Shown in pieces: positions 21,961-33,654 of a stretch of DNA of 64,000 bases; position 1 is the first letter of the stretch, and every line of letters starts with the position of its first letter. The notes beneath the pieces were generated by a model, which worked only from the letters and a program-made list of their open reading frames with translations, did not search any database and was not told the DNA's origin. The stretch is from Arion vulgaris (Eukaryota > Mollusca > Gastropoda > Stylommatophora > Arionidae), in contig CM036775.1 of NCBI GenBank assembly GCA_020796225.1, forward strand, positions 11,663,671 through 11,727,670, written 5' to 3'. The translations under genes and the position numbers were made by a program.

Positions 21961-22437
21961 AATAGACAAGTAAAAAAACTATGCTGAGTTCACTACCAAT
22001 GACACTGCGAAAACGAATACTCGAGTGCTATATTGATCTAATACTTCTGTATGACAGCGAGTTATGGACAATGAATAAACAATCAATAAGATCATTGGAA
22101 GCCACAGAGATGTGGTTTTACAGAAGAATGCTGAAAATTAACAGCTAAGAAAACAGATCAGGAGGTTTTAAATCAGGCCTGCACACAAAGCAATCTTATC
22201 AAAAGAATAAGAATCCGACAATCAAGGTTCTTCGGGCATATAATGGGAAGAGAAGGTTTAGAACATTTGGTGACAACAGGTAAAATTCTTGGAAGGAGAG
22301 ATCGCGGAAGACAGAGGGAGAAGATGCTGGATGACTTGACATTTTGGTTCGACACAAGATCGATGTCAGAACTGATTACATGCACCAAGCAGAAGAGTTG
22401 TGGAGAGACATGATCGCCTACGCCGGCAGGCATGGCA
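21960..22437 (+). pseudogene. LINE RT fragment (family F3)
   Basis: Reads LRKRILECYIDLILLYDSEL, SLEATEMWFYRRMLK, RIRIRQSRFFGHIMGREGLE, GRRDRGRQREKMLDD and ends gcctacgccggcaggcatgg. Frameshifts present. Confidence 0.75.
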
Positions 22438-22639
22438 CTTGATTGATTGATTCAAACAAGTAGTAAGGTCCTTCGGAAAACAACAATTGACCAAGCACAG
22501 GATCCGAACCCCAATTTTTTTTTTTTTTTCGGAACCCATTGTCCTGCTCTGCAGAGGAACGTTTTTCAGAGCATAAATAGCTCTCTCCAAAAAATAGTTT
22601 CACAAAGTCGTTCAGTCGTTTCTTTCTAAGCAGCGTCAA

Positions 22640-22765
22640 CAACATATATCAATTGAGCCCATTGAGAAAGCAATGGCAAACTACTGAACGTATACCTAGA
22701 AAATCAAAGTCTCGCCTGCTGTGGTTGATGGCTACGTCGTGTAAAGGATATGCCACGATTTGTAT
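22640..22765 (+). repeat. SINE-2 body fragment
   Basis: gcaatggcaaactactgaac to gatatgccacgattt, head missing. Confidence 0.6.
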
Positions 22766-22869
22766 TGTATTCAACAACAGAACACAGATCATAAAATGGA
22801 GTATGCTGGTATATTAGGACAGTAATCAATGTAGGTGCATGATCCTGGTCTAGAAACGCAAATCATGAG

Positions 22870-22950
22870 GACATATTAACAACAATACACAGCAAGGTTT
22901 CGACCAGAAGGTCTTTATCAAGCAAAGGATACAACAGAAGTGAAGAAGTA
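22870..22950 (-). repeat. Penelope-like element tail fragment
   Basis: Minus: cttgataaagaccttctggt then cgaaaccttgct, the same word set as the 3' end of the Penelope element at 44800-44935. Forms the left edge of the 69-bp satellite. Confidence 0.55.
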
Positions 22951-24990
22951 AGCATGATACAGAAGATTAAGACCAGTTATGTGCGAAGGCAGTGGATGCA
23001 ATTATTCAGCGACTCTATGAGCATGATACAGAAGATCAAGACCGGTTATGTACGAAGGCAGTGGATGCAATTATTCAGTGACTCTATGAGCATGATACAG
23101 AAGAACAAGACCGGTTATGTGCGAAGGCAGTGGATGCAATTATTCAGTGACTCTATGAGCATGATACAGAAGAACAAGACCGGTTATGTACGAAGGCAGT
23201 GGATGCAATTATTCAGCGACTCTATGAGCATGATACAGAAGATTAAGACCGGTTATGTACGAAGGCAGTGGATGCAATTATTCAGCCACTCTATGAGCAT
23301 GATACAGAAGAACAAGACCGGTTATGTACGAAGGCAGTGGATGCAATTATTCAGTGACTCTATGAGCATGATAAGAAGAACAAGACCGTTATGTACAAGG
23401 CAGTGGATGCAATTTTCAGTGACTCTTGAGCATGATACGAAGAACAAGACGGTTATGTACGAAGGCAGTGGATGCAATTATTCAGCGACTCTATGAGCAT
23501 GATACAGAAGAACAAGACCGGTTATGTACGAAGGCAGTGGATGCAATTATTCGTGACTCTGGCATGATACAGAAGATCAAGACCGGTTATGTACGAAGGC
23601 AGTGGATGCAATTATTCAGTGACTCTATGAGCATGATACAGAAGATTAAGACCGGTTATGTACAAAGGCAGTGGATGCAATTATTCAGTGACTCTATGAG
23701 CATGATACAGAAGAACAAGACCGGTTATGTGCGAATTCAGTGGATGCAATTATTCAGCGACTCTATGAGCATGATACAGAAGATTAAGACCGGTTATGTA
23801 CGAAGGCAGTGGATGCAATTATTCAGCCACTCTATGAGCATGATACAGAAGAACAAGACCGGTTATGTACGAAGGCAGTGGATGCAATTATTCAGTGACT
23901 CTATGAGCATGATACAGAAGAACAAGACCGGTTATGTACGAAGGCAGTGGATGCAATTATTCGTGACTCTTGAGCATGAGAAGATCAAGACCGGTTATGT
24001 ACGAAGGCAGTGGATGCAATTATTCAGTGACTCTATGGCATGATACAGAAATTAAGACAGTTATGTACGAAGGCAGTGGATGCGATTATTCAGTGACTCT
24101 ATGAGCATGATACAGAAGATTAAGACCGGTTATGTACGAAACAGTGGATGCAATTATTCAGCGACTCTATGAGCATGATACAGAAGAACAAGACCGGTTA
24201 TGTGCGAAGGCAGTGGATGCAATTATTCAGCGACTCTATGAGCATGATACAGAAGATTAAGACCGGTTATGTACGAAGGCAGTGGATGCAATTATTCAGT
24301 GACTCTATGAGCATGATACAGAAGAACAAGACCGGTTATGTGCGAAGGCAGTGGATGCAATTATTCAGCGACTCTATGAGCATGATACAGAAGAACAAGA
24401 CCGGTTATGTACGAAGGCAGTGGATGCAATTATTCAGTGACTCTATGAGCATGATACAGAAGATTAAGAGCGGTTATGTACGAAGGCAGTGGATGCAATT
24501 ATTCAGTGACTCTATGAGCATGATACAGAAGATTAAGAGCGGTTATGTACGAAGGCAGTAGATGTAATTATTCAGTGACTCTATGAGCATGATACAGAAG
24601 AACAAGACCAGTTATGTACGAAGGCAGTGGATGCAATTATTCAGTGACTCTATGAGCATGATACAGAAGATTAAGAGCGGTTATGTACGAAGGCAGTAGA
24701 TGTAATTATTCAGTGACTCTATGAGCATGATACAGAAGATTAAGAGCGGTTATGTACGAAGGCAGTAGATGTAATTATTCAGTGACTCTATGAGCATGAT
24801 ACAGAAGAACAAGACCAGTTATGTACGAAGGCAGTGGATGCAATTATTCAGTGACTCTATGAGCATGATACAGAAGATTAAGAGCGGTTATGTACGAAGG
24901 CAGTGGATGCAATTATTCAGTGACTCTATGAGCATGATACAGAAGATTAAGAGCGGTTATGTACGAAGGCAGTGGATGCAATTAATACAA
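22950..24990. repeat. 69-bp satellite
   Basis: About 30 units of atgatacagaagatcaagac, cggttatgtacgaaggcagt, ggatgcaattattcagtgac and tctatgagc. The period equals 23 codons, so long runs stay open and give repetitive frames of 88-205 codons, broken by small deletions near 23370-23560 and 23960-24050. Probably not a gene. Confidence 0.95.
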
Positions 24991-25031
24991 AATGTAACAA
25001 TCCAGACACTTACCCTCATCCTTGTCCCAGT

Positions 25032-25242
25032 TCTTGGTTATTGGTTACTAAACTGACTTCATTGCACTCCGGGCAGACCCATAGGTGCTCAGTCTCCCCA
25101 ACAGATATCGAAGAGTATGCATACTGATGGTTCCCGTGGCTCACTGATCCTCACTCTGCCCCTCAGACATCCAGCTCTACTTGTACAACGGGTAAACTCC
25201 AAACTGCCTAAATCGCTTGATCGATTCAATATCGATTCTGTT
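25032..25242 (-). pseudogene. LINE RNase HI tail (type a), 3' fragment
   Basis: Complement of gtaaccaataacca, gcactccgggc and gcatactcttcgatatctgt as in 20600-20727. Confidence 0.65.
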
Positions 25243-26030
25243 CATTCTGAGGTAAGGACAATGAGAGAGCTAATGCACTGGTGATCAATCCTACGATTGA
25301 GAATAGACCATCTATTGACACAAGCGACATCATCAACGCTCTAAGTCAGCTTTTCCCAAAGTGGGTGGTACAACCTCCCAGTGGCGCTGAAGCGTTCTAG
25401 GGGGCGATAGTGGTTCAGAAGAATTTGGGGATGTTCAGGCGATTACGGGTCGGTGGATCCTTAAAGAAGAAATTAATAATAAATATTTTAAAATAAATTA
25501 TTTTGTGATTTTGCGATTGAATAATCATTTAAAATTTGAATTCTTCATTTAAATTCTCTTGTGCCTGTCTTACACGATCTATTTTTCATCAAATTTTTAT
25601 TGCATGCATACAATCATTTGAAAATTGACCAGTATGACATAAATATGTATCAATTTTCTATGTCAAAGAGAAAATACAGCATATGTATTGTGAGGAAGGG
25701 GGGCGTTGGCAAACTGTTATAATGTGGAGAGGGCGTTACAAAGTTTGTGCAAAGTGGGCGGTGGGCTGAAAAAGTTTGGGAAAAAATGCTCTAAGAGAAA
25801 ACATATGCTTTGAAGATTTTCAACGATAAAGATAAAGAGTATTTTTTATCTCGGTTGCGCAAGTTATGCATACCGATAGATGCAGCAAGACGGGAAAACA
25901 ATGAGAGAAACCCTTGTAGATAAATCAACCAGAACAGGAGTTGTTAGTCTAAACACACTGAGACACATGTTTAGGAAGAGATCGGAGCAATTATGGAGAT
26001 GTCCAGAGTGCGATGAAGATGATCCTAAAT
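25243..26030 (+). pseudogene. LINE RNase HI tail split by MITE-C
   Basis: Left: DNERANALVINPTIENRPSI then DTSDIINAL. Right of the MITE: homology to the type b tail, ending gagatcggagcaattatgg and tgtccagagtgcgatgaaga. Confidence 0.65.
25346..25787. mobile_element. MITE-C, hAT-type
   Basis: 442 bp, ends tcagcttttcccaaa and tttgggaaaaaat, perfect 8-bp target duplication gctctaag (25338-25345, 25788-25795). Relatives at 52857-53256 and 57952-58789. Confidence 0.8.
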
Positions 26031-26039
26031 AACTTCTTC

Positions 26040-26190
26040 TTTGTCGTCACACTGTTACCGGGTCGTTGCCCAGTGTCGTCACACTGCTACCGGGTCGTTG
26101 CCCAGTGTCGTCACACTGCTACCGGGTCGATGCCCAGTGTCGTCACACTGCTGCCGGGTTGTTTCCCGTGTCGTCACTGCTACGGTTGTT
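26040..26190. repeat. About 31-bp minisatellite
   Basis: Four to five units of cgtcacactgctaccgggtc plus gttgcccagtgt. Confidence 0.85.
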
Positions 26191-26259
26191 CTGTCGTGTT
26201 TTCGTTTTGTTGCGATGTTCTAGTAGCTGATTGTTATTTTTGCTCTTTGACAGGATTCT

Positions 26260-26620
26260 GCTATGCCATCTAACCATCTTTTCGTGGTCTTCCTCTCACC
26301 TTCTTTCCTGATGTTTTGTTGTAGAAGACTTTGTATACTGTGGAGTTTGGATGCATTCTTATTAAGTGGCCAAATCACTTCATTCTTTGCTACTCAATAT
26401 AATTCCAGCAAGGTTCTGTGCCAACTTTCTTTCTTATGCTAATGTTGGTGACTGTCTTTCCTGGAGTTGTTGGTAACTTTTCGCAGCACCACATTTCACA
26501 TGTAATTGTTTTTGCGACTGCGCTTTGCTCATTGTCCATGTTTGGCTCTGGTAACACAAAATAGGTATGAAAATGTTGATCATCTGTGCTTAGTGTCAGT
26601 AAGATTTTTGGGTGCCTTAA
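26260..26620 (-). pseudogene. LINE RT-tail fragment
   Basis: Complement reads like W...VAKTITCEMWCCEKLPTT and RKVGTEPCWNYIE, the region after RT in these LINEs. Lies just downstream of copy B's last exon. Confidence 0.5.
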
Positions 26621-26815
26621 CAATGGAGCTAGCTGGTATAAACAATGAACAATCTAAATAAACATTGACATTTCATGAAATAAAACAGGAAAAAAATAGA
26701 TTTTCATTTTGTTTATTAAATGTTATTGATAAGATATTCTAGAGAGTTGGTTGAAAAACAAGTAAAGTATGGCTTACTCAAAGATGATAAATGTATGCAA
26801 CAATAGCTGGCGTGT

Positions 26816-26975
26816 TTAGTAAAGACTCCGCAATGTCTCGTTCATGACTTGATCTACACATCTGTCAATGATCTTGTAAGTGAAGGCTAATGCAGCTACA
26901 CCTGTAACCAGAGGCCCCCATTTGACAACTGCAGAGGGTATTGGATTAATCTCTCGCAGTACAACGGCAGTGATT
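26816..26975 (-). CDS. MTFP1: MTFP1-like gene copy B, last coding exon
   Basis: 160-bp exon with acceptor ctctgattctag, entered in phase 2; the stop TAA is at 26816-26818. It encodes ITAVVLREINPIPSAVVKWG, a hydrophobic stretch, IIDRCVDQVMNETLRSLY and stop. This keeps the MTFP1 C-terminal pattern (W near the start of the last membrane segment, D..V, LR.LY). It has exactly the same length as copy A's last exon. A degenerate satellite (27000-27870) begins about 25-40 bp upstream of the acceptor. Confidence 0.85.
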
Positions 26976-26999
26976 CTAGAATCAGAGAATATATATATA

Positions 27000-27870
27000 T
27001 ATTAGCTATAGAAGTTTAACAATTTAGCGACAATTCGGGAACGCAGAGAGAGAGTTTAGCGACATCGAACCAAGAAGATGAGGTTGTAGCGTAAAGTATC
27101 GGTGAACCAAAGTAAAGAGTCGATCCTTAGGACATCGGAATTCGCAAGACTGATCTAAGGTAGATGAGTTTTAGGACAATGGAGACGACATAGAAACAGA
27201 GGCCGATTTGACAATTCGGAACGCAAAGAAGAGTTTAGCGACAATTCGGGAACGCAAAAGAGGATTGGACAAGGAACGCAAGAAAGAAAGTACACAATTC
27301 GGAACGCAGAAAGAGAGTTTGGACAATTCGGAACGCAGAAGAGAGTTAGGACAATTGGGAACGAAAGAAGGTTTAGCGACAATTCGGAACGCAAGAGAAG
27401 AGAGTTAGCACAATTGGAACGCAAGAGAAGAGAGTTTAGCGACAACGGGAACAAGAGAGAGAGTTTGGACAATCGAACGCAAGAAAGAGAGTTTAGCGAC
27501 ACGGAACGCAAGAAGAGAGACGACATCGGAACGCAAGAAAGAGAGTTTGCGACAATTCGGCCAGAAAATTTAGGACAATGGGAACGCAAGAAGAGTTTAG
27601 CGACAACGGGAACGCAAGAAGAGAGTTGACACGACGCAAAAGAAGGTTAGGACAATTCGGGAACAAGAAGAGTTTAGACAATTCGGCAAGAGAAGAAGTT
27701 TCGCAATCGACGAGAGAGAGGTTTGAAATTGGAACTGCAAGAGAAAGAGATTTAGCGACACTCGAAGCAAGAGAAAGAGAGTTTAGAAGCGACAATTGAA
27801 CGCAAGAGAGAGAGAGAAGTTTAGCGACAACGGGAACGCAAAGAAAGAAGAGTTAGCGACAACCAACCAC
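27000..27870. repeat. Degenerate about 30-bp satellite in copy B last intron
   Basis: About 28 irregular units of gagtttagcgacaattcgg and gaacgcaagaaga. It begins about 25-40 bp upstream of the 3' splice site at 26975. Confidence 0.9.
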
Positions 27871-27929
27871 GCACACACAAACACACAGATACACTTGGAG
27901 GTCCTGTGGTAGAGGTTAGGTACTCATCT

Positions 27930-28325
27930 CTCATGCCAAAGGTCAGGCTGCTCCTTCATGGAGCATCTGGATATTTTCCCAGAGATCCTATCTAAGTGTA
28001 GGTGAGATCGAGTTTCTAGTCCTATAGGAGACGGACGATAAAACCAAGGTCCCGTGTTCAATTTGATCACGTAAAAGAACCCTTGGCAGTTTAAAATCGA
28101 GAAGAGCGGGCTGGAAAGCCGCTGCCCGGGCAAAATTCATTAGAAAAGATGAAAATTTAAAAAAAAAATCTTCACCATCTTCAAAATTATATCGGAGACC
28201 CTCGCCGGTGCTACGGAGTTCGTGCACTGAGGTTGAGATCTTCCTGTGTAAGAAAGAGATCAAAGCATACATGGTTACTCACCGAAGTGCAATGATGATG
28301 GTCCAATCAATCAATCAATCAATCT
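27930..28325 (+). repeat. Dispersed repeat R, best copy
   Basis: Ends in (caat)n. Contains gagaccctcgccggtgctac and ggagttcgtgc, which it shares with SINE-3. Confidence 0.65.
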
Positions 28326-28435
28326 TCTTCTTCGAACGTTCTATATCGACCACATGTTAACCACTCTGTGTGACTTGTATGTGATCTGAGCCTAAGAGCG
28401 ATTGTACGTTGTGCCAGTTATGCACCTACAAGTAG
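28326..28435 (-). repeat. SINE-1b fragment
   Basis: tatatcgaccacatgttaac to cctacaagtaggc. Confidence 0.6.
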
Positions 28436-28546
28436 GCATGTTCAAACCATCAGTTGCATCCTGAATCATCCTTGGCAACAATGTTAAACCACACAAACGA
28501 AAGTTGAGAGATAAATGCTAATGTTGATGTTAGTCAAGTTGAAGTA

Positions 28547-28662
28547 ATCAGCGAGCCACAGGAACCATCAGTATGCATACTCTTCGATATCTGTTGGGGA
28601 GACTGAGCACCTATGGGTCTGCCCGGAGTGCAATGACGTCAGTTTAGTAACCAATAACCAAT
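28547..28662 (+). pseudogene. LINE RNase HI tail (type a), last 115 bp
   Basis: Same as the end of 20129-20727, finishing with a doubled ccaataacca. Confidence 0.65.
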
Positions 28663-28754
28663 AACCAAGTTGAAGTGATTAAAAACAACTACGTTTATCC
28701 AATAAATAAATAAACAATATTAATGTGATCGAGTCATTCTAAAGGACAAGAAAT

Positions 28755-29095
28755 AATTTCACTGCACTGGGTTATTCGATATGGCTCGGTCCCTCTCCGT
28801 AGAAATGGCACGCCTCCCGCTGATAGTAACTTTAGAAATGACGCAATATCTGCCGATAATAACCGCAGAAATGGCACGCCGCCTGCCGATAATAACCGTA
28901 GAAATGACGCGATATCTGCCGATAATAACCGTAGAAATGACGCGATATCTGCCGATAATAACCGTAGAAATGACACGTCCGATACCGATAAGAACCGTTG
29001 AAAAGACACGCCACCTGCCGAAAATAACCGTAGAAATGACACGTCACCTACCGATAAGAACCGCAGAAAAGGCACGCCACCTGACGATAATAATG
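28755..29095 (-). repeat. 33-bp minisatellite grown from a SINE-3 tail
   Basis: 28755-28830 matches the SINE-3 tail (ggctcggtccctctccgtag, gaaatggcac). To 29095 follow about nine units of gaaatgacgcgatatctgcc and gataataaccgta. The 33-bp period keeps both strands open for over 100 codons. Confidence 0.85.
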
Positions 29096-29468
29096 CATAA
29101 AACACAATCTCCGTAACTACGATAAAACGGATCTATAGAAACAAATTCATAATACAACGACCCGGTCCGAATTGGAACCAACGACTTAACGGAACGCAAG
29201 GCAAACGGTATGTGTACGTAAATGACTAATGAACTCGATGAGGGCTTTGAATACTTTTGGAAAATGTTGACAGAAAGTGTTTGTAATTTTGAGATGTATT
29301 GCTTTACGTGATTGCCTCTTCTGTTCTGCTGCTACAGCTCTAGATGATGATGATGATGATATGTAAAGTTTTCTCCGGAACCACTGCCAGCCATGACGGC
29401 CATCGACTAGTATGTTAAAAATCACCTTCGACGTGGCGAAGCAATATATGTTGAATCGTTCGGTTTTA

Positions 29469-29720
29469 CCCTAGTGGTTACCGGGGCCCAAATTTGGGTG
29501 TAAAGAATAGAACCACTGTTACCTGTCACGAATGTCGTAAGAGGCGGTTAAGGAGGTGGGCGTGGGGATAGCTACCCCATACCATAAAAACACTAGATGG
29601 CTACAGAACGGAGAGCGAACCGAGTAAACGCTGGCTGAAACCGGACACCTCGCCGAAGGATAAGCAGCCCAGCCCCAAATGGTGCTGAAGATGTGACGTA
29701 AAACAAACCAATGCTAAGGT
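29469..29720 (+). repeat. SINE-1 diverged copy
   Basis: First 90 bp match SINE-1 (ggttaccggggcccaaattt). The distal part differs (ggatagctaccccatacc), suggesting a subfamily. Confidence 0.65.
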
Positions 29721-29864
29721 TTTCATGAATCAGATTTCCACATGAATTTATGGGGAGGTCTGGTGCATCGGTCTGGGCGGCCATCACGAGAGAGAGAAAG
29801 AGAGAGAATCGCTCGGTCTTATGTTACAGCTATCTATGTCTTAGAGTTTATACTGAAAATAAAA

Positions 29865-30096
29865 TCGTGGCATATCCTTTACAGGACGTAGCCATTAACC
29901 ACAGTAAACGATTCGTCGATTTTCTAGGCACCACTTATACGTTCAATTGTTTGTCATTGCTTTCTGAACGGTGAGGTCTACTTTTACCGTTTGTAATAAT
30001 CCAAGGGAACTAAATAGCTTCCAAACTTGTCCGCCGCAGAGTTTGAACCAGGTAAGCTAGGTTGTGATCGAGCTCATTACCGCTTAAGTGGTTATA
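29865..30096 (-). repeat. SINE-2 copy, minus
   Basis: aaaatcgtggcatatccttt through the head complement. It abuts MITE-B directly. Confidence 0.7.
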
Positions 30097-30099
30097 CTA

Positions 30100-30579
30100 C
30101 AGGGTGTTCAACTTAAAAGCAGCCTATGAATGGAGCTAATCTGGCATATATGTATGGAAATGAGAAGGTTCAGTTATGACGTAGTATAGGTCAAGGTTGT
30201 GTGATGGTGTGTAATTGTAGTGCGGGAAAGGGCGGTGAACAAATGTGACGTAGGACGAGCTAGTCAGAACCGGTTTAAATAGTATATATATATATTATTT
30301 TTTCCGATCCAGAAGCACTTGAGCTTTTCAGCTCTTCGGCTCGTGCCATGGACATCGTAACCCTTCGGTTTGGTGCCACGAACACCGTAAATCTGGGGAA
30401 TCTGGCTTTTCTGCCATCCCGCGAAATTGAACCCGCACACACAGAGGGATAGTCACCCGTAGTCCAACGCGCTACGAACACGCTGGGCAGACGGGCTAAA
30501 TAGTATATAAACACAACGCGTTAGGTTATCTGGCAACTTTCGATTTGTCAATGGGGCTGCAATTATCTTGAACACCCTG
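30100..30579 (+). mobile_element. MITE-B copy carrying SINE-5
   Basis: Ends CAGGGTGTTCAACTTAA and CTTGAACACCCTG between TA dinucleotides (30098-30099, 30580-30581). Interrupted at 30289-30496. Confidence 0.85.
30289..30496 (-). repeat. SINE-5, tRNA-derived, nested in MITE-B
   Basis: Minus: gcccgtctgcccagcgtgtt and B box gggttcaatttc, 3' end cttctggatcgg. Target duplication taaatagtatata (30276-30288, 30497-30509). Confidence 0.85.
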
Positions 30580-30669
30580 TATAAGCTATTAGTCGGGATA
30601 GAAAGCCGTGATACAAATAAACAAGTCAATGAAATGAAAACCGTTAGAATAACAATTTCTAAATAAAAA

Positions 30670-31130
30670 CTTCTAATTAAAACCTAAAGAGACCATATAA
30701 GAAATGAGGAAATTAGAAGAACAGTCGGAACAACACCTGACGTTAGATTTATTGAAAAACAGAGACTCAAATGGTTTAGCCACTTGGTGAGAATGAATCC
30801 GAATACACCAGTTGCAAGAGCGTACAACCTGAAAATGGAATCATCAAGAGGAAAGGGCAGACTAAGAAAAAGATGAGTTGATGGAGTTACAGACATCTTA
30901 AAACTCCACAATACCACAGCATATCAAGCGACCGAACGTGCATTATCTCGGAAACCGATCATCAGTTAAACCTGCTACGCCTAGCGGCAGAAAAGCAGAG
31001 AAGGACACACCATATCAAGCGACCGAGCGTGAATTATCTCGAAACCGATCATCAGTTAAACCTGCTACGCCTAGCGGCAAAAAAAAGCAGAGAAGGACAA
31101 AAGAAAAAAAAGAAAAGAATTAAAACTTCC
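30670..31130 (+). pseudogene. LINE RT-tail fragment (family F7) with internal duplication
   Basis: F7 copy with stops. A segment of about 75 bp (catatcaagcgaccgagcgt, cctgctacgcctagcgg) is present twice. The inverted partner at 32160-32778 has the same duplication. Confidence 0.7.
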
Positions 31131-31254
31131 TGAATAAAAAATTTTAAACAAAAATGTAGAAAACCATGGCTAACTCTTCATTTAAGAAGTTCAAACTTAA
31201 CATTCATTGGGGTTGAAACAGCAACAATGGCGAAACACATAAAATAATAACAAT

Positions 31255-31440
31255 ATAAAGGCCTCTTGGTCGAAACGTTGCTGTGTATTGTTATTGTTTT
31301 TGTATTTGTAAAACTACAGTACTTTGTTGTTATGTGTTTCACCATTGTTACATAGTTTTACTGCAGTCTTACCTTATATAGACACCATTGCTACATAGTT
31401 TTACTGCAGTCTTACCTTATATAGATAAAGAATAAAACAT
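31255..31440 (+). repeat. Penelope-like element tail
   Basis: ggcctcttggtcgaaacgtt, gtaaaactacagtactttg and tagttttactgcagtctt (the last repeated), as at 44815-44935. Confidence 0.65.
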
Positions 31441-31764
31441 AAGTAAAAACCCCAGTTGCACTTCGTTTAAACCCTTTAGCTGCTAAAGACGTATATATAC
31501 GTTTTGCCCATACACTTCTAAAGACGCATTAACATGTCTGTTATTATCTCTTCTCTGTGGGCTAAAGACGCGTTAACACGTTATACATTGCTACTGTCAC
31601 TGCTATTGGTGTACATTCACGTATGTGACCTAGAAACAAAGAGTAGCTATTTTTAGCTCAGTCTTCAGAAAGTATGTAGCAGCGAAAGGGTTAAGTAGTT
31701 CAAACTTGACATACTTTGGGGTAGCAACAGCAACAACTAAAACAATAACAACATGCATACCTAC

Positions 31765-31865
31765 CTAAGTATGTAAAAGGTCAAAGTGCACGGTATAATC
31801 GCAGAGGCAAGGCTATCAAAGATGAGAGAGTCGAAGAGAGCAGTGATTGATGCCTTCATCCCACT
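31765..31865 (-). CDS. MTFP1: MTFP1-like gene copy B, central exon
   Basis: 101-bp exon, acceptor tttctgatcaacag, donor GTAGGT at 31759-31764, phase 0 in and phase 2 out, identical to copy C. It encodes ITALFDSLIFDSLASAIIP, almost the same motif as copy C (FDSLIFDGIASAMLP). Without splicing the frame meets TAG right at the donor, which supports the splice call. It lies between two inverted copies of one LINE fragment (30.67-31.13 and 32.16-32.78 kb) and next to a SINE remnant. Confidence 0.85.
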
Positions 31866-31899
31866 CTGTTGATCAGAAATATTTATTATAAATGTAGGG

Positions 31900-32080
31900 A
31901 CTTCCGAAAAAAAATAATTTCAAAACACAGGATTCGAACCCCTTCCCCTTGTTTCTTACGGCACACATTTCCTAGTCTAGCAATACAAGCGTTCTTACGA
32001 ACACAAGCAGCGAGACATTAAAAAAAATGGCTTTGCTGAGGAGCGACTTTCACCCCTGGGTGTTCTTACAAAACAACTCC
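31900..32080 (-). repeat. SINE-6, tRNA-like
   Basis: Minus strand contains B box ggttcgaatcc. Same family at 55715-55870. Confidence 0.5.
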
Positions 32081-32127
32081 TTGTTCTCATCTATAAATGT
32101 AGGGAGAATATATGCACTTATTCACAG

Positions 32128-33566
32128 CTATAGTTCGTTTCAAAATTCGTGATCATCTTTCTTCTTTTTTCTTTCTTTTGTCCTTCTCTGCTTTTTTGTC
32201 GCTAGGCGTAGCAGGTTTAACTGATGATCGGTTTCCGAGATAATTCACGCTCGGTCGCTTGATATGGTGTGTCCTTCTCTGCTTTTCTGCCGTTAGGCGT
32301 AGCAGGTTTAACTGATGATCGGTTTCCGAGATATTCACGCTCGGTCGCTTGATATGGTGTGGTATTGTGGAGTTTTAAGATGTCTGTAACTCCATCAACC
32401 CATCTTTTCTTGGTCTGCCCTTTCCTCTTGATGATTCCATTTTCAGGTTGTACGCTCTTGCAACTGGTGTATTCGGTTCATTCTGACCAAGTGGTCAAAC
32501 CATTTGAGTCTCTGTTTTTCAATAAATCTAATAGCAGTTGTTGTTCCGATTGTTCTTCTAATTTCCTCATTTCTTATATGGTCTCTTCTTGTTTTATTTA
32601 CTGCTTTTCTCAGGCATCTCATTTCGCATGTGGTAATTTTCCTTTCTTGTTCTTTTGTCAGTGCCCATGTTTGGCTCTGGTAGCACAGTGTTGGTATAAA
32701 GATTGAATTTATAATAGTGATCATCTTTACCGACCGATATAAAATCATCCACTTGACAGAAATTCTTGATTTTTGCATTGTTATATAGGTAACAGTGACG
32801 ACGTTCTAAAAGTATTTTTGCCCACCCAAACCTTTAGTTCTGTAAGAATTTTATTATATGTTATTACTAAATTGACCGCGATGTTGATCTGGTATACTTG
32901 TCGAAATGTTACAGTGCGATTGTCAAGTTTGTCTATAACTAAGCATTTCCGTGTTCCAAATGCAATTCAGTGCACGTCAAAATCGGGAATCCCGTGGAAT
33001 TAATCAGCTCACAATGTTTCCTACCGACTGTCATTGGCGTCTGTTCATAGTTCATAAGTACGGTTCCAACTTCACTGCAACAGGTCACCCCATAATTGCT
33101 CCGTTCCTGTGCCAATGAATATCACACGAAATGCTAACACCTGTGAAAAGTTTCCTGTGTGAACTAATTCCAGAATGAAACAGCCGCGTACCGCCACAAA
33201 AAGCAACCTGCAACTTGCGTCTGTACGCAACATTTACTTTCATTTATAGAAGTGGAAGGTATCATTTGTTCACTATGTGACCTTTCTTTTTATAATATGT
33301 AATAGGGATACGCCTTTGCAATCATTCGCCACCATTTTGTGTATTACTGTAAGTTCTAAACTTTGATGATCATTTTATTGTGCTTATGCAAAATTATATA
33401 ACAAAAAACGTTTTTGCATCAACTAAGCTAACTACCAATTAGTTAAATATGGATTCGTAACGTCGTGAGGTATATAAGACTGCATGCAAAAATTACTTGT
33501 ATCCATCAGATAGATTTCGTACAAATTAAACCTTAGTGTGATCACGAATTTTGGAACGAACTATAG
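32128..33566. mobile_element. 1.44-kb element with 28-bp inverted ends
   Basis: 32128-32155 and 33539-33566 are inverted repeats matching at 27 of 28 positions (ctatagttcgtttcaaaatt...). Inside are a LINE F7 fragment (32160-32778) and about 760 bp of sequence seen nowhere else here. No transposase frame and no clear target duplication were recognised. Confidence 0.55.
32160..32778 (-). pseudogene. LINE RT-tail fragment (family F7), minus copy
   Basis: Minus: IFIPTLCYQSQTWALTKEQE, CLRKAVNKTRRDHIRNEEIR, EKQRLKWFDHLVRMN. Carries the same internal duplication as 30670-31130. Confidence 0.75.
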
Positions 33567-33654
33567 TCTTCCGTCCAGATTGACTAACTGAAGATTGTAT
33601 AGATCGATAGTTTACAGAGGAATAGAACTGTTGAATGACTAGTTAGGGAGGTTC

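Noticed and set aside
22954..25056. Repetitive protein from 69-bp units
   Set aside because: The frame is broken by indels and there is no start, signal or splice context; treated as satellite.
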